Positions 14,633 to 20,910 of a DNA stretch of 20,910 nt are shown here, in pieces. Numbering within the stretch: position 1 is the first letter of the stretch; each line of letters begins with the position of its first letter. This stretch comes from Collinsella aerofaciens (GTDB taxonomy: Bacteria; Actinomycetota; Coriobacteriia; Coriobacteriales; Coriobacteriaceae). The DNA is taken from the NCBI GenBank assembly GCA_030841765.1, contig JAUUSS010000032.1, forward strand, positions 1 to 20,910, given 5' to 3'. The notes beneath the pieces were generated by a model that was given only the letters and a program-made list of their open reading frames with translations, was not told where the DNA came from and made no database searches. The position numbers and the translations under genes were made by a program.

Positions 14633-17077
14633 GTGAACGCCTTTGACCGCTACGCCCCGTTTATCCAAGACTTCATCTACTCCCACGATTGGGAGAGCCT
14701 GCGCTCTATCCAGGTTGCGGCGGCAGACGCCATCTTTAACACACAAGACAATGTGCTCCTAACGGCATCCACAGCTTCCGGCAAAACCGAAGCGGCCTTC
14801 TTTCCCATCCTGACCGAGTTTTGGGAGAACCCGCCCGCAAGCGTTGGTGCCCTCTACATTGGCCCCCTCAAGGCACTCATCAATGATCAGTTCGTCCGTC
14901 TCAATGACCTGTGCGAAGAGGCCGATATCCCTGTCTGGCACTGGCATGGCGATGTCTCGCAGTCGCACAAGGCTAAGCTCATCAAAAAACCGAACGGCAT
15001 CTTGCAGATTACGCCCGAGTCACTCGAGGCGCTCTTAATCCATAAGCACATGGCGATCCCGCGCATGTTTTGCGACCTGCGCTATGTGGTCATCGATGAG
15101 GTCCACTCGCTCATGCGCGGCGACCGTGGCGGGCAGACGCTCTGCCTTATCGAGCGACTCTCGCGCATGGCCGGCGTGCAACCTCGACGCATTGGCCTTT
15201 CGGCCACCATCGGCGACCCCGAGCGCACGGGTGCCTTTCTCTCACAGGGAACGGGGCGCGACTGCGTTATCCCACGCTTTGAAGAGCCGCGCCGCGTGTG
15301 GCGCATCTCCATGGAGCACTTCTACAACTCGGGCCCCCAGGCACAGCAACGGGGATTCATGGGCACAGGTCCTCAAGAGGCCGAAGTGCTTGCGTGCGAG
15401 CGCATCGAGGCGGCGGCATCCGCGGCACTGCCCGCCGGCGCCCAAGACATGCGTCACAGCGGACAGCTCACACAAGAGGAGCGCCGTCAACATCGCGAAC
15501 GGGCACGGGGCAAAGCCGCTCCCAAAGACCGTCGCACTTCCTCGGCCCCCGAGGGCGAAGTCGACATCCCACGAGCGACCGAGCAGGCGCTTCTCAACCC
15601 CACCGACACGGCGCCCGACAACGCCGACCCCGGTATGGGCTATATCTTTGAGAATACGCGCGGCCGCAAGTGCCTGGTCTTTGCCAACTCGCGCGAGGAG
15701 GCAGAGGCCGTGTGCTCCATGCTGCGTAGCTACTGCGAGAACCGGCACGAGCCCGACCGTTTCCTCATTCATCACGGCAATCTTTCGGCATCGTTGCGCG
15801 AGACGGCCGAGGAACTCATGCGCGATGAGGAGCAGGCACAGACAACCGTCACCACCTCTACGCTGGAGCTCGGTATCGATATCGGCCGTCTAGAGCGTGC
15901 GTTCCAGATCGATGCGCCGTTTACCGTCAGCTCCTTTTTGCAGCGAATGGGCCGCACGGGACGCCGCGATCTTCCGCCCGAGATGTGGTTTGTTATGCGC
16001 GAGGAAGAGCCCGAGCCGCGCACGATGATGCCCGAGACCATCCCGTGGAAGCTCCTGCAGGGCATCGCGCTCGTACAACTCTATCGCGAGGAAAAGTGGG
16101 TCGAGCCGCCCGAGCTCGATCGACTCCCCTACAGCCTGCTCTACCACCAGACCATGTCGACGCTCGCCAGCACCGGCGAGCTCACGCCGGCCGAGCTTGC
16201 TCAGCGTGTACTCACGCTCAGCTATTTCCACCGCGTCTCGGCCGATGACTATCGCGTACTGCTGCGCCACCTCATCAAGATCGACCACATCCAGGTCACC
16301 GAGGGCGGTGGGCTCATCGTGGGTCTCGCGGGAGAGCGCATCATCAACAACTTTAAGTTCTACGCCGTGTTCCAGGAAAACGAGGAGTTCACCGTTCGCA
16401 GCGAGTCGGCCGAATTGGGCACGATCGTCAACCCGCCACCGCCCGGTGAGCGCATCGCCATCGCCGGACACTGCTGGATTGTCGAGGAAGTGGACTGGAA
16501 GCGCCACACCGTCCTTGCCACGCAGGTCAAGGGCCGTGTGCCGGCCTACTTTGGCGACTGCCCCGGTGACATCAATACACACGTACTCGAACGCATGCGC
16601 AAGGCGCTCAACGAGCATGCGACATATCCGTACCTCATGGCTAACGCACGGGCTCGCTTGGCGCAGGCTCGTCATACCGCCGAGATTTCGGGCGCGGGAA
16701 CTAAGCCACTCATTAACCTGGGCGGCGACACCTGGGTGCTCTTCCCCTGGTTGGGCAGCTACGCCTTCCTAGCACTCGAGCGCATGCTTAAAATCAAATG
16801 TGCCGCTGAGTTGGGCCTTCGCGGGCTCGATCCGTCGCGTCCATACTTTATGCAGTTCAAGATGAAGGCCGACGAGGAGACGTTCTTTGAGGTGCTCGCC
16901 GCCGAGGCCGTGAAGGACTTCGATCCCATCGAGCTCGTCTATCCCGGCGAGGTGCCTTATTTTGATCGCTACGACGAGTACGTTCCCGAGGAGCTCGTGC
17001 GCAAGGGCTTTGCCGAAGGCGTGCTCGACATCGAAGGCATGAAGCAGCGCGTTCTCGGCTGGCGCGACCACGCCTAA
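14633..17077 (+). CDS. Lhr-like DEVH-box helicase (BrxHI-like)
   Basis: An 814-residue superfamily 2 helicase. Visible motifs: Q-like RSIQ (24-27), Walker A ASTASGKT (45-52), IGPLKALINDQ (76-86), TPES (127-130), DEVH (155-158), SAT (190-192), LVFANSREEAE (348-358), TSTLELGIDIG (408-418) and QRMGRTGRR (437-445). This set is that of Lhr-like DNA helicases, such as BrxHI of type 2 BREX. An unusual charged insert of about 100 residues (about 233-335) separates the two RecA domains. The part beyond 460 is a family-specific C-terminal region without a recognised nuclease. The start is the GTG at 14633 with AGGAGG 4 bases upstream; the open frame from 14591 lacks a ribosome binding site. It most likely works with the two preceding gene products on nucleic acid. 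Confidence 0.9.
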   Translation: MNAFDRYAPFIQDFIYSHDWESLRSIQVAAADAIFNTQDNVLLTASTASGKTEAAFFPILTEFWENPPASVGALYIGPLKALINDQFVRLNDLCEEADIPVWHWHGDVSQSHKAKLIKKPNGILQITPESLEALLIHKHMAIPRMFCDLRYVVIDEVHSLMRGDRGGQTLCLIERLSRMAGVQPRRIGLSATIGDPERTGAFLSQGTGRDCVIPRFEEPRRVWRISMEHFYNSGPQAQQRGFMGTGPQEAEVLACERIEAAASAALPAGAQDMRHSGQLTQEERRQHRERARGKAAPKDRRTSSAPEGEVDIPRATEQALLNPTDTAPDNADPGMGYIFENTRGRKCLVFANSREEAEAVCSMLRSYCENRHEPDRFLIHHGNLSASLRETAEELMRDEEQAQTTVTTSTLELGIDIGRLERAFQIDAPFTVSSFLQRMGRTGRRDLPPEMWFVMREEEPEPRTMMPETIPWKLLQGIALVQLYREEKWVEPPELDRLPYSLLYHQTMSTLASTGELTPAELAQRVLTLSYFHRVSADDYRVLLRHLIKIDHIQVTEGGGLIVGLAGERIINNFKFYAVFQENEEFTVRSESAELGTIVNPPPPGERIAIAGHCWIVEEVDWKRHTVLATQVKGRVPAYFGDCPGDINTHVLERMRKALNEHATYPYLMANARARLAQARHTAEISGAGTKPLINLGGDTWVLFPWLGSYAFLALERMLKIKCAAELGLRGLDPSRPYFMQFKMKADEETFFEVLAAEAVKDFDPIELVYPGEVPYFDRYDEYVPEELVRKGFAEGVLDIEGMKQRVLGWRDHA

Positions 17078-17090
17078 GACCAGTCTTTTT

Positions 17091-17109
17091 GGGACGGGGA
17101 AACTTATTT
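17091..17109 (+). repeat. Short GGGAC-GGG-TTATTT motif, copy 2
   Basis: GGGACGGGGAAACTTATTT is in the 26-base gap between the helicase stop and the stop of the convergent methyltransferase-fold gene and runs into the latter's stop codon. It is preceded by TTTTT. See the related copy at 14528-14543. Confidence 0.3.
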
Positions 17110-17982
17110 GTCGTGAAGGACGGTGCCGAGGAAGTCGGTGTCGAAGGGCACGGCTTCGGCAAAGGCGTAGTTGCCGTCGCTGGCGATGAGCAGGTAGTTT
17201 TCCTCGCCGCCGAACTCTGCATCGCCACATGGGACCACCCAGGCGTGGGCGAACACCTCGAGCGCCGTGGCGGCGCAATCGCGCAGGAACGTTACGTCGC
17301 TCCCCTCGTTTGCGCTCACGATATTGGCAACGTAGATACCCCCGGGGTTCAGGCTGCCTCGCACCAAACGCAACGCCTCAACCGTCGCCAGCTCGCGTAC
17401 GGGCTCGACACCGCCAAAGCAATCGCTCACGACCACGTCGTAGCGACGATGGCCCACGCTCGTCACACCCAAATACGAGCGAGCCTCAACGGTAATCACC
17501 CGCAAGCGGTCGCCCACCGCACGCTCCAGCTCGTCCAGGTAGAACCAGCGGCGCGCCAGGCGCGTAATCTCTCCGTCATACTCGATAACGTCCATGCACA
17601 AGTCCTCGTGCGACATCAGCGCGAACTTGGGATAGGCAAACCCGCCGCCGCCCAGCATAAGCATGCGGTCGATACCGTGACCGTAAGCGTCGCGCATCGC
17701 ATCCTCGGCCTCAAACACGTCGTCAAACGAACGATAGTACGTAAAGACGGGCTCCGCCCAACGCTCGCCAACGTAGCTTGCACTTTGGTAGACGCCGCCT
17801 TGTACCAATACGCGGACTTCGTCGCCGCCCTCGTCGTGCACGCGCTTCACACGCGCCAACCCATTGCGGGTTCGCGCAACCTGCAGACAGGCAGCACGAA
17901 CAGCGACGGCGGCCGCACCAAGCGCCGCGGCTCCCAGAGCAACGCCGGCAACGACGCCGGCAGAAACACTCGGCTTGTTCAT
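17104..17982 (-). CDS. Membrane-anchored spermidine-synthase-like protein
   Basis: A 292-residue protein with one N-terminal hydrophobic anchor rich in Ala, Gly and Val (about 6-33), then a Rossmann-type methyltransferase-fold domain of the spermidine synthase family. Motifs: the glycine-rich loop MLMLGGGGFAYPK (107-119), the acidic residue of strand 2 in VIEYDGEITRLARRWF (about 132-147), and YDVVVSDCFGG. In this family the fold transfers aminopropyl groups from decarboxylated S-adenosylmethionine, but many anchored members have no proven polyamine role and no speD gene is nearby, so the substrate is unknown. The ATG abuts the elp3 stop (TAGATG) and its AAAGGAG lies inside elp3, so the two are co-translated. 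It ends 26 bases from the convergent helicase gene. Confidence 0.85.
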   Translation of the reverse strand: MNKPSVSAGVVAGVALGAAALGAAAVAVRAACLQVARTRNGLARVKRVHDEGGDEVRVLVQGGVYQSASYVGERWAEPVFTYYRSFDDVFEAEDAMRDAYGHGIDRMLMLGGGGFAYPKFALMSHEDLCMDVIEYDGEITRLARRWFYLDELERAVGDRLRVITVEARSYLGVTSVGHRRYDVVVSDCFGGVEPVRELATVEALRLVRGSLNPGGIYVANIVSANEGSDVTFLRDCAATALEVFAHAWVVPCGDAEFGGEENYLLIASDGNYAFAEAVPFDTDFLGTVLHDK

Positions 17983-19890
17983 CTAGAGCTCCTTTTGCAG
18001 ATAAAGGCCATAGTCATAAAATCCAAGATGGCGATAGTACTCGCGCGTACCAATCGCGCTGATCACGTTGATGCGCGCATAGCCCGCGTCCCGAGCAATA
18101 TGGCACGCACGCTCCACCAGCGACCGTCCCAATCCATGGTGCTGGGCTGCCTGGCCTTGATCCCCCACGCGCGCCGCCATGCCATACACGTGTACCTCGC
18201 GAATCATCGCCTCGTCCGGCATCGTCGGCAACTCGTCCGCATGTGCGGCAACAAAAGCGCGAACGGGCAGCGACAGACGCAAAAAGCCGGCGATCTTGCC
18301 TTCGGGCGTCACCCACTGCAAAAAGCGCTCGTAAGTCACCGGCGTCTCGTACGCCACTTCCTCATCAAGAGATAGCTCATCCAAGTCGGCACCCGCCGTA
18401 CTGATCTCGCGATAGCGAATCTCGCGCACCGTCGCACCGTCACCCCGAGTAGCCAGGCGGTTCTCAACGAGCTGACGCAGGTTGGGCTTCTTGTTGCCCA
18501 CCATGATGTCGTCGGAGCTAAAGTCGCGGATCATGCGGCTGATGCGGCAGAACGCCGGCGTCACCACGATGTCGTCGGCCAGCACATCGAGCAGTTCTTC
18601 CTCGGTATAGGGACGCCACTCGCCGCGCTCATAGCGGCCCACCAGACGCGAGCCCTCGATGAGCGCGCACGGGTAGACCTTGACCTCGTCGGGCATAAAG
18701 GCCCCCTCGGTCATAAAGCGCTCGTAGTCGCGCTTGTCCCCCTCGGGCGTGGCGCCCAGCAAGTTGAGCATAAAATGCGCGTGGATCTTAAAGCCAAACA
18801 GACGCGCAAGCGAAAACGCCCGCTCGATCTGAGCCACCGAAATGCGACGCTCGTTGATATCGAGCAGGTGCTGGTTGAGGCTCTGGATGCCCATCTGAAT
18901 CTTGGTGCAACCCAGGCGGCGGATAAGCGTGAGCGCCTGGGGCGTCACGGCATCGGGGCGCGTCTCGATAACGAGCCCCACCACGCGATGCTTCGCCGTC
19001 TCGTTGATGCGCTGCTGACGCTCAAGCTCCTCCATCGTTGCCGTCTGCCACTCAGTGACCTCGCCCCACGGCGTACCGGGACCGTACAGACGACGCACCG
19101 CACGGTTATAGCCGCCCACGGCAGCATCCACACGCCCCTGCTCGTCGGCAACGCCGGCAGCAAGCTCGACCTCGTCTGCCGCAATGCCGGCGGCCCGATA
19201 GCGCTCACGGCGCTCTGCTACCACAGGCGGCAGGGCATCGGCGGGAGCGTCATCGAGCAGACGCCCCGCCTCGGCACGGCTGATGCCCGGACGTGCCAAC
19301 ATGGGGTTGGCCGCCACGCCGGCGACGGCATCGTCATTGAGTGCACGGAAAAGCTCCGACATAAACCATGTCTGATAGCCTTCCGGATAGTCGCTCCAGG
19401 TACCGCCAAGCACAATGAGCTCGATCTTATCGGTCGCATGCCCCATCTGCGAAAGCGCGGTCAGGCGAGCGCTCACCTGCAGATACGGGTCAAAGCAATT
19501 TTGCTCCGCACGGGCGCATGCCGGCTCGGCGTGCAGATAGCTCTTGGGCATGCGCAGATCGTTGGGGCAAAACAGGCAATCGCCCGAGCATGGCCAGGGC
19601 TTGGTAATGACGGTAATGGTCGCCACGCCCGAGGCCGTTCGGCGCGGCTTCATACGCAGGACCTGCAGCAGTTGACGCTCCAGATCGGAATCGACATTCC
19701 ACGCAGCCCACCGAGCCGGCTCCTCACGTTTAACCCGCTGGTATAACGGCAGCAGACGGCGCTTGGCCAAATCGCGTTTGTCGGCACCCTCACGGCGCGC
19801 CTCGGCATGTATCAGTTTGACGAGAGCTTTGTCGTCCACGGTCTCGCCGCGACGCAGAGCCTCGAGTATGTTCAAGATAATCTGTTCCAT
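17983..19890 (-). CDS. elp3: Elp3-type radical SAM/GNAT tRNA uridine-34 modification enzyme
   Basis: A 635-residue protein with the two-domain layout of bacterial and archaeal Elp3. The radical SAM domain carries the cluster ligands C101, C105 and C108 in CSGDCLFCPN, preceded by TITVITKPWP and followed by MPKSY. Downstream are ELIVLGGTWSDYPEGYQ, ETRPDAVT, GCTKIQMGIQSLNQ and HFMLNLLGATPEGD. The C-terminal GNAT domain (about 560-635) has EVHVYGMAARVG, HHGLGRSLVERACHIA and STOP-proximal REYYRHLGFYDYGLYLQKEL. Elp3 starts the carboxymethylation of wobble uridine in tRNA from acetyl-CoA. The ATG at 19890 has only a poorly spaced GGGGG before it. A strong hairpin stands 20 bases upstream in its leader, and the next gene follows without a gap. 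Confidence 0.93.
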   Translation of the reverse strand: MEQIILNILEALRRGETVDDKALVKLIHAEARREGADKRDLAKRRLLPLYQRVKREEPARWAAWNVDSDLERQLLQVLRMKPRRTASGVATITVITKPWPCSGDCLFCPNDLRMPKSYLHAEPACARAEQNCFDPYLQVSARLTALSQMGHATDKIELIVLGGTWSDYPEGYQTWFMSELFRALNDDAVAGVAANPMLARPGISRAEAGRLLDDAPADALPPVVAERRERYRAAGIAADEVELAAGVADEQGRVDAAVGGYNRAVRRLYGPGTPWGEVTEWQTATMEELERQQRINETAKHRVVGLVIETRPDAVTPQALTLIRRLGCTKIQMGIQSLNQHLLDINERRISVAQIERAFSLARLFGFKIHAHFMLNLLGATPEGDKRDYERFMTEGAFMPDEVKVYPCALIEGSRLVGRYERGEWRPYTEEELLDVLADDIVVTPAFCRISRMIRDFSSDDIMVGNKKPNLRQLVENRLATRGDGATVREIRYREISTAGADLDELSLDEEVAYETPVTYERFLQWVTPEGKIAGFLRLSLPVRAFVAAHADELPTMPDEAMIREVHVYGMAARVGDQGQAAQHHGLGRSLVERACHIARDAGYARINVISAIGTREYYRHLGFYDYGLYLQKEL

Positions 19891-19910
19891 GCCCCCATTG
19901 TAAAGGCAAA

Positions 19911-19940
19911 GGCGCCGGAGCCGATCTCGGCTTCGGCGCC
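19911..19940 (-). terminator. Terminator hairpin after the DUF4097 gene and in front of elp3
   Basis: GGCGCCGGAGCCGA (19911-19924) pairs with TCGGCTTCGGCGCC (19927-19940) with one G-T wobble; on the minus strand it is followed by TTTGCCTTTACA. It probably ends transcription of the DUF4097 gene that stops at 19987. Since it lies just 20 bases before the elp3 start, it may also act in the elp3 leader. Confidence 0.6.
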
Positions 19941-19960
19941 TCCATCAAAGAGCATGCCTG

Positions 19961-19990
19961 TATGTACCGATCTCCGAAAACCGCTGTCAC
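19961..19990 (-). promoter_or_regulatory. Candidate elp3 promoter
   Basis: On the minus strand GTGACA (19990-19985), 18 bases, TACATA (19966-19961). The -35 covers the TGA stop of the DUF4097 gene. Transcription from it would start near 19954 and pass through the 19911-19940 hairpin before elp3. Pattern-based only. Confidence 0.33.
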
Positions 19991-20886
19991 TCCGAATCAA
20001 ACGACATATCGCCCGAACCGACCTCAAAACGATACGTGGCAGACTTATCGCCGTTATCGAATTCAAGATCCAAAATGGTCTCGCCGTCGTAGCCAAGCGG
20101 AAGGAAATCGCTCTCGAAGTCGCCACTGCCCAAGGTGAGGATCGCCTTAAAGCCCGTAGAGTTCGGAACCGTCATCTCCACGTCGCCCGAGCCCACACTC
20201 ACATCCATCGACTTCGCGGGGGCCTGGTAGAGCTCGAACGTCACATCGCCCGAACCGACCTCGGCATTCAGGGTATCGGTCACGGTGCCCGTAAACTCAA
20301 CGTCTCCCGAGTCCAAAGTCAGGTTGAGGTCATGACACGCAATGCCCGCGACCGTCAGATCACCCGATCCTACATTCGCTGTGATGCCCACCATGTTATC
20401 GGCAACATCGCGCGGCAGTTCGACGGTAACCGTGCGGTCAATGGCGCGCTCGTCATCGCAATCGAACTGGCGAATCTTGAGCGTAGAACCCTTGATTTCG
20501 GCCAGGTTCTGGGTTGCCGCATCGAAGGCAACGGTCCCCGTTGCCACGCGACCGCTTTCAATTACGCGCACTGGCCCGCCGGAGACGTGTTTGACCTCGA
20601 CCGAGCCCGACGTCACGTCCAAATCAAGCGATGTGAACGCGTCGGCATCAAACGTTTCGCTCGAAAGCTGTTGAGGCCGAGCGGAATAGTTACCGCCATC
20701 CAAAAGATCGTCCTCGTCAACCGCATCGTCCATACCAGAGAAGCCGGATACAACATCGTCGAGATCCCACGGGCCATCAAAATGAATCAAAGTCCGCGAA
20801 ATGCCAAAGACAAGCCCGATGATGAGCACAAACGCTCCGATGCCAACGCCCAAGCGTACCTTGGATTCATGCGAAAGCTTCATCAT
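19987..20886 (-). CDS. DUF4097 family membrane-anchored beta-strand repeat protein
   Basis: A 299-residue protein with one membrane helix near the N-terminus (about 11-30, GVGIGAFVLIIGLVFGIS) and an acidic linker (LDDVVSGFSGMDDAVDEDD). The outer part is a beta-solenoid of the DUF4097 (adhesin-like) kind with a turn motif repeated about six times: GSGDLTV, DSGDVEF, GSGDVTF, GSGDVEM, GSGDFES and GSGDMSF. In other bacteria such proteins often follow a PadR-like regulator and a DUF1700 membrane protein and may take part in envelope stress responses; the role is not established. The start may be either of two adjacent ATG codons (20886 or 20883), with AGAGAG upstream. The first overlaps the stop of the gene at the right edge (ATGA). 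Confidence 0.85.
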   Translation of the reverse strand: MMKLSHESKVRLGVGIGAFVLIIGLVFGISRTLIHFDGPWDLDDVVSGFSGMDDAVDEDDLLDGGNYSARPQQLSSETFDADAFTSLDLDVTSGSVEVKHVSGGPVRVIESGRVATGTVAFDAATQNLAEIKGSTLKIRQFDCDDERAIDRTVTVELPRDVADNMVGITANVGSGDLTVAGIACHDLNLTLDSGDVEFTGTVTDTLNAEVGSGDVTFELYQAPAKSMDVSVGSGDVEMTVPNSTGFKAILTLGSGDFESDFLPLGYDGETILDLEFDNGDKSATYRFEVGSGDMSFDSE

Positions 20887-20910
20887 TCATCACTCTCTTT
20901 GGCAATCGGC
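20883..20910 (-). CDS. C-terminal end of an upstream gene (partial, right edge)
   Basis: In the frame beginning at 20909 the minus strand reads PIAKESDE then TGA at 20885-20883, giving a 4-base ATGA overlap with the DUF4097 start at 20886. A DUF1700-type membrane protein would be the usual partner in that place, but only eight residues are visible, so identity is a guess from context. A second frame also closes with TGA nearby. Confidence 0.35.

Noticed and set aside
11459..17077. A complete BREX or DISARM system
   Set aside because: No adenine or cytosine methylase, PglZ, BrxC/PglY, PglW, PLD nuclease or DUF1998 protein is present in the window, so only a BREX-like partial relationship is claimed.
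17078..17090. AAGA-CCAG-TCTT followed by TTT after the helicase stop as a terminator
   Set aside because: The stem is only four base pairs, too weak to call.
18775..19746. A 323-residue plus-strand open frame opposite elp3
   Set aside because: Elp3 is certain from its cluster cysteines and GNAT domain; the opposing frame is a compositional shadow.
1..20910. CRISPR arrays, tRNA or rRNA genes, insertion sequences
   Set aside because: No regularly spaced repeats, cloverleaf-like or rRNA-like stretches, transposase motifs or terminal inverted repeats with target duplications were found on reading through both strands.

Overview
The window is about 21 kb of GC-rich (roughly 60%) chromosome, tightly packed with genes on both strands. 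Gene content fits an anaerobic gut Actinomycetota of class Coriobacteriia, and the overall style is most like Collinsella: an ETF-linked lactate/2-hydroxyacid dehydrogenase, a bacterial Elp3-type radical SAM/GNAT enzyme, a TerB/DUF2791/Lhr-helicase cassette and an LAXTG (class E sortase type) surface protein. The genus is an inference from memory of gene content. No rRNA, tRNA, IS element, phage gene or CRISPR array was seen.

Layout. 1-64: start of a minus-strand membrane protein running off the edge. 253-2422 (minus): a KdgT-type sugar-acid permease and an AzlC/AzlD branched-chain amino acid exporter pair. 2549-3361 (plus): an HD-domain phosphohydrolase that ends stop-to-stop on the next operon. 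3358-6983 (minus): a three-gene operon, FAD-dependent 2-hydroxyacid (lactate) dehydrogenase, EtfB, and EtfA with an N-terminal two-cluster ferredoxin domain. This is the layout expected of an electron-confurcating lactate dehydrogenase.

6984-7329 is a 346-base divergent control region with a candidate promoter for each side and a structured leader on the plus side. 7330-10535 (plus) holds five small or secreted/anchored proteins: a 98-residue unknown, a membrane-anchored beta-rich protein, a secreted beta-rich protein, a 93-residue LAQTG sortase substrate that overlaps the preceding gene by 17 bases, and a cysteine-rich secreted protein. I read them as one surface assembly of unknown function.

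10654-11370 (plus) is a DUF554 membrane protein. 11459-17077 (plus) is the most interesting block: a TerB_N/TerB_C-like protein, a BrxD-like (DUF2791) P-loop ATPase and an Lhr-like DEVH helicase. The ATPase and helicase types are those of type 2 BREX/Pgl (BrxD, BrxHI), but no methylase, PglZ phosphatase, PglW kinase or nuclease is present, so this may be a compact BREX-related defence or DNA-maintenance system.

17104-19890 (minus) is a two-gene unit, Elp3 followed with no gap by a membrane-anchored spermidine-synthase-like methyltransferase-fold protein. 19987-20886 (minus) is a DUF4097 beta-strand-repeat protein whose start overlaps the end of another gene at the right edge.
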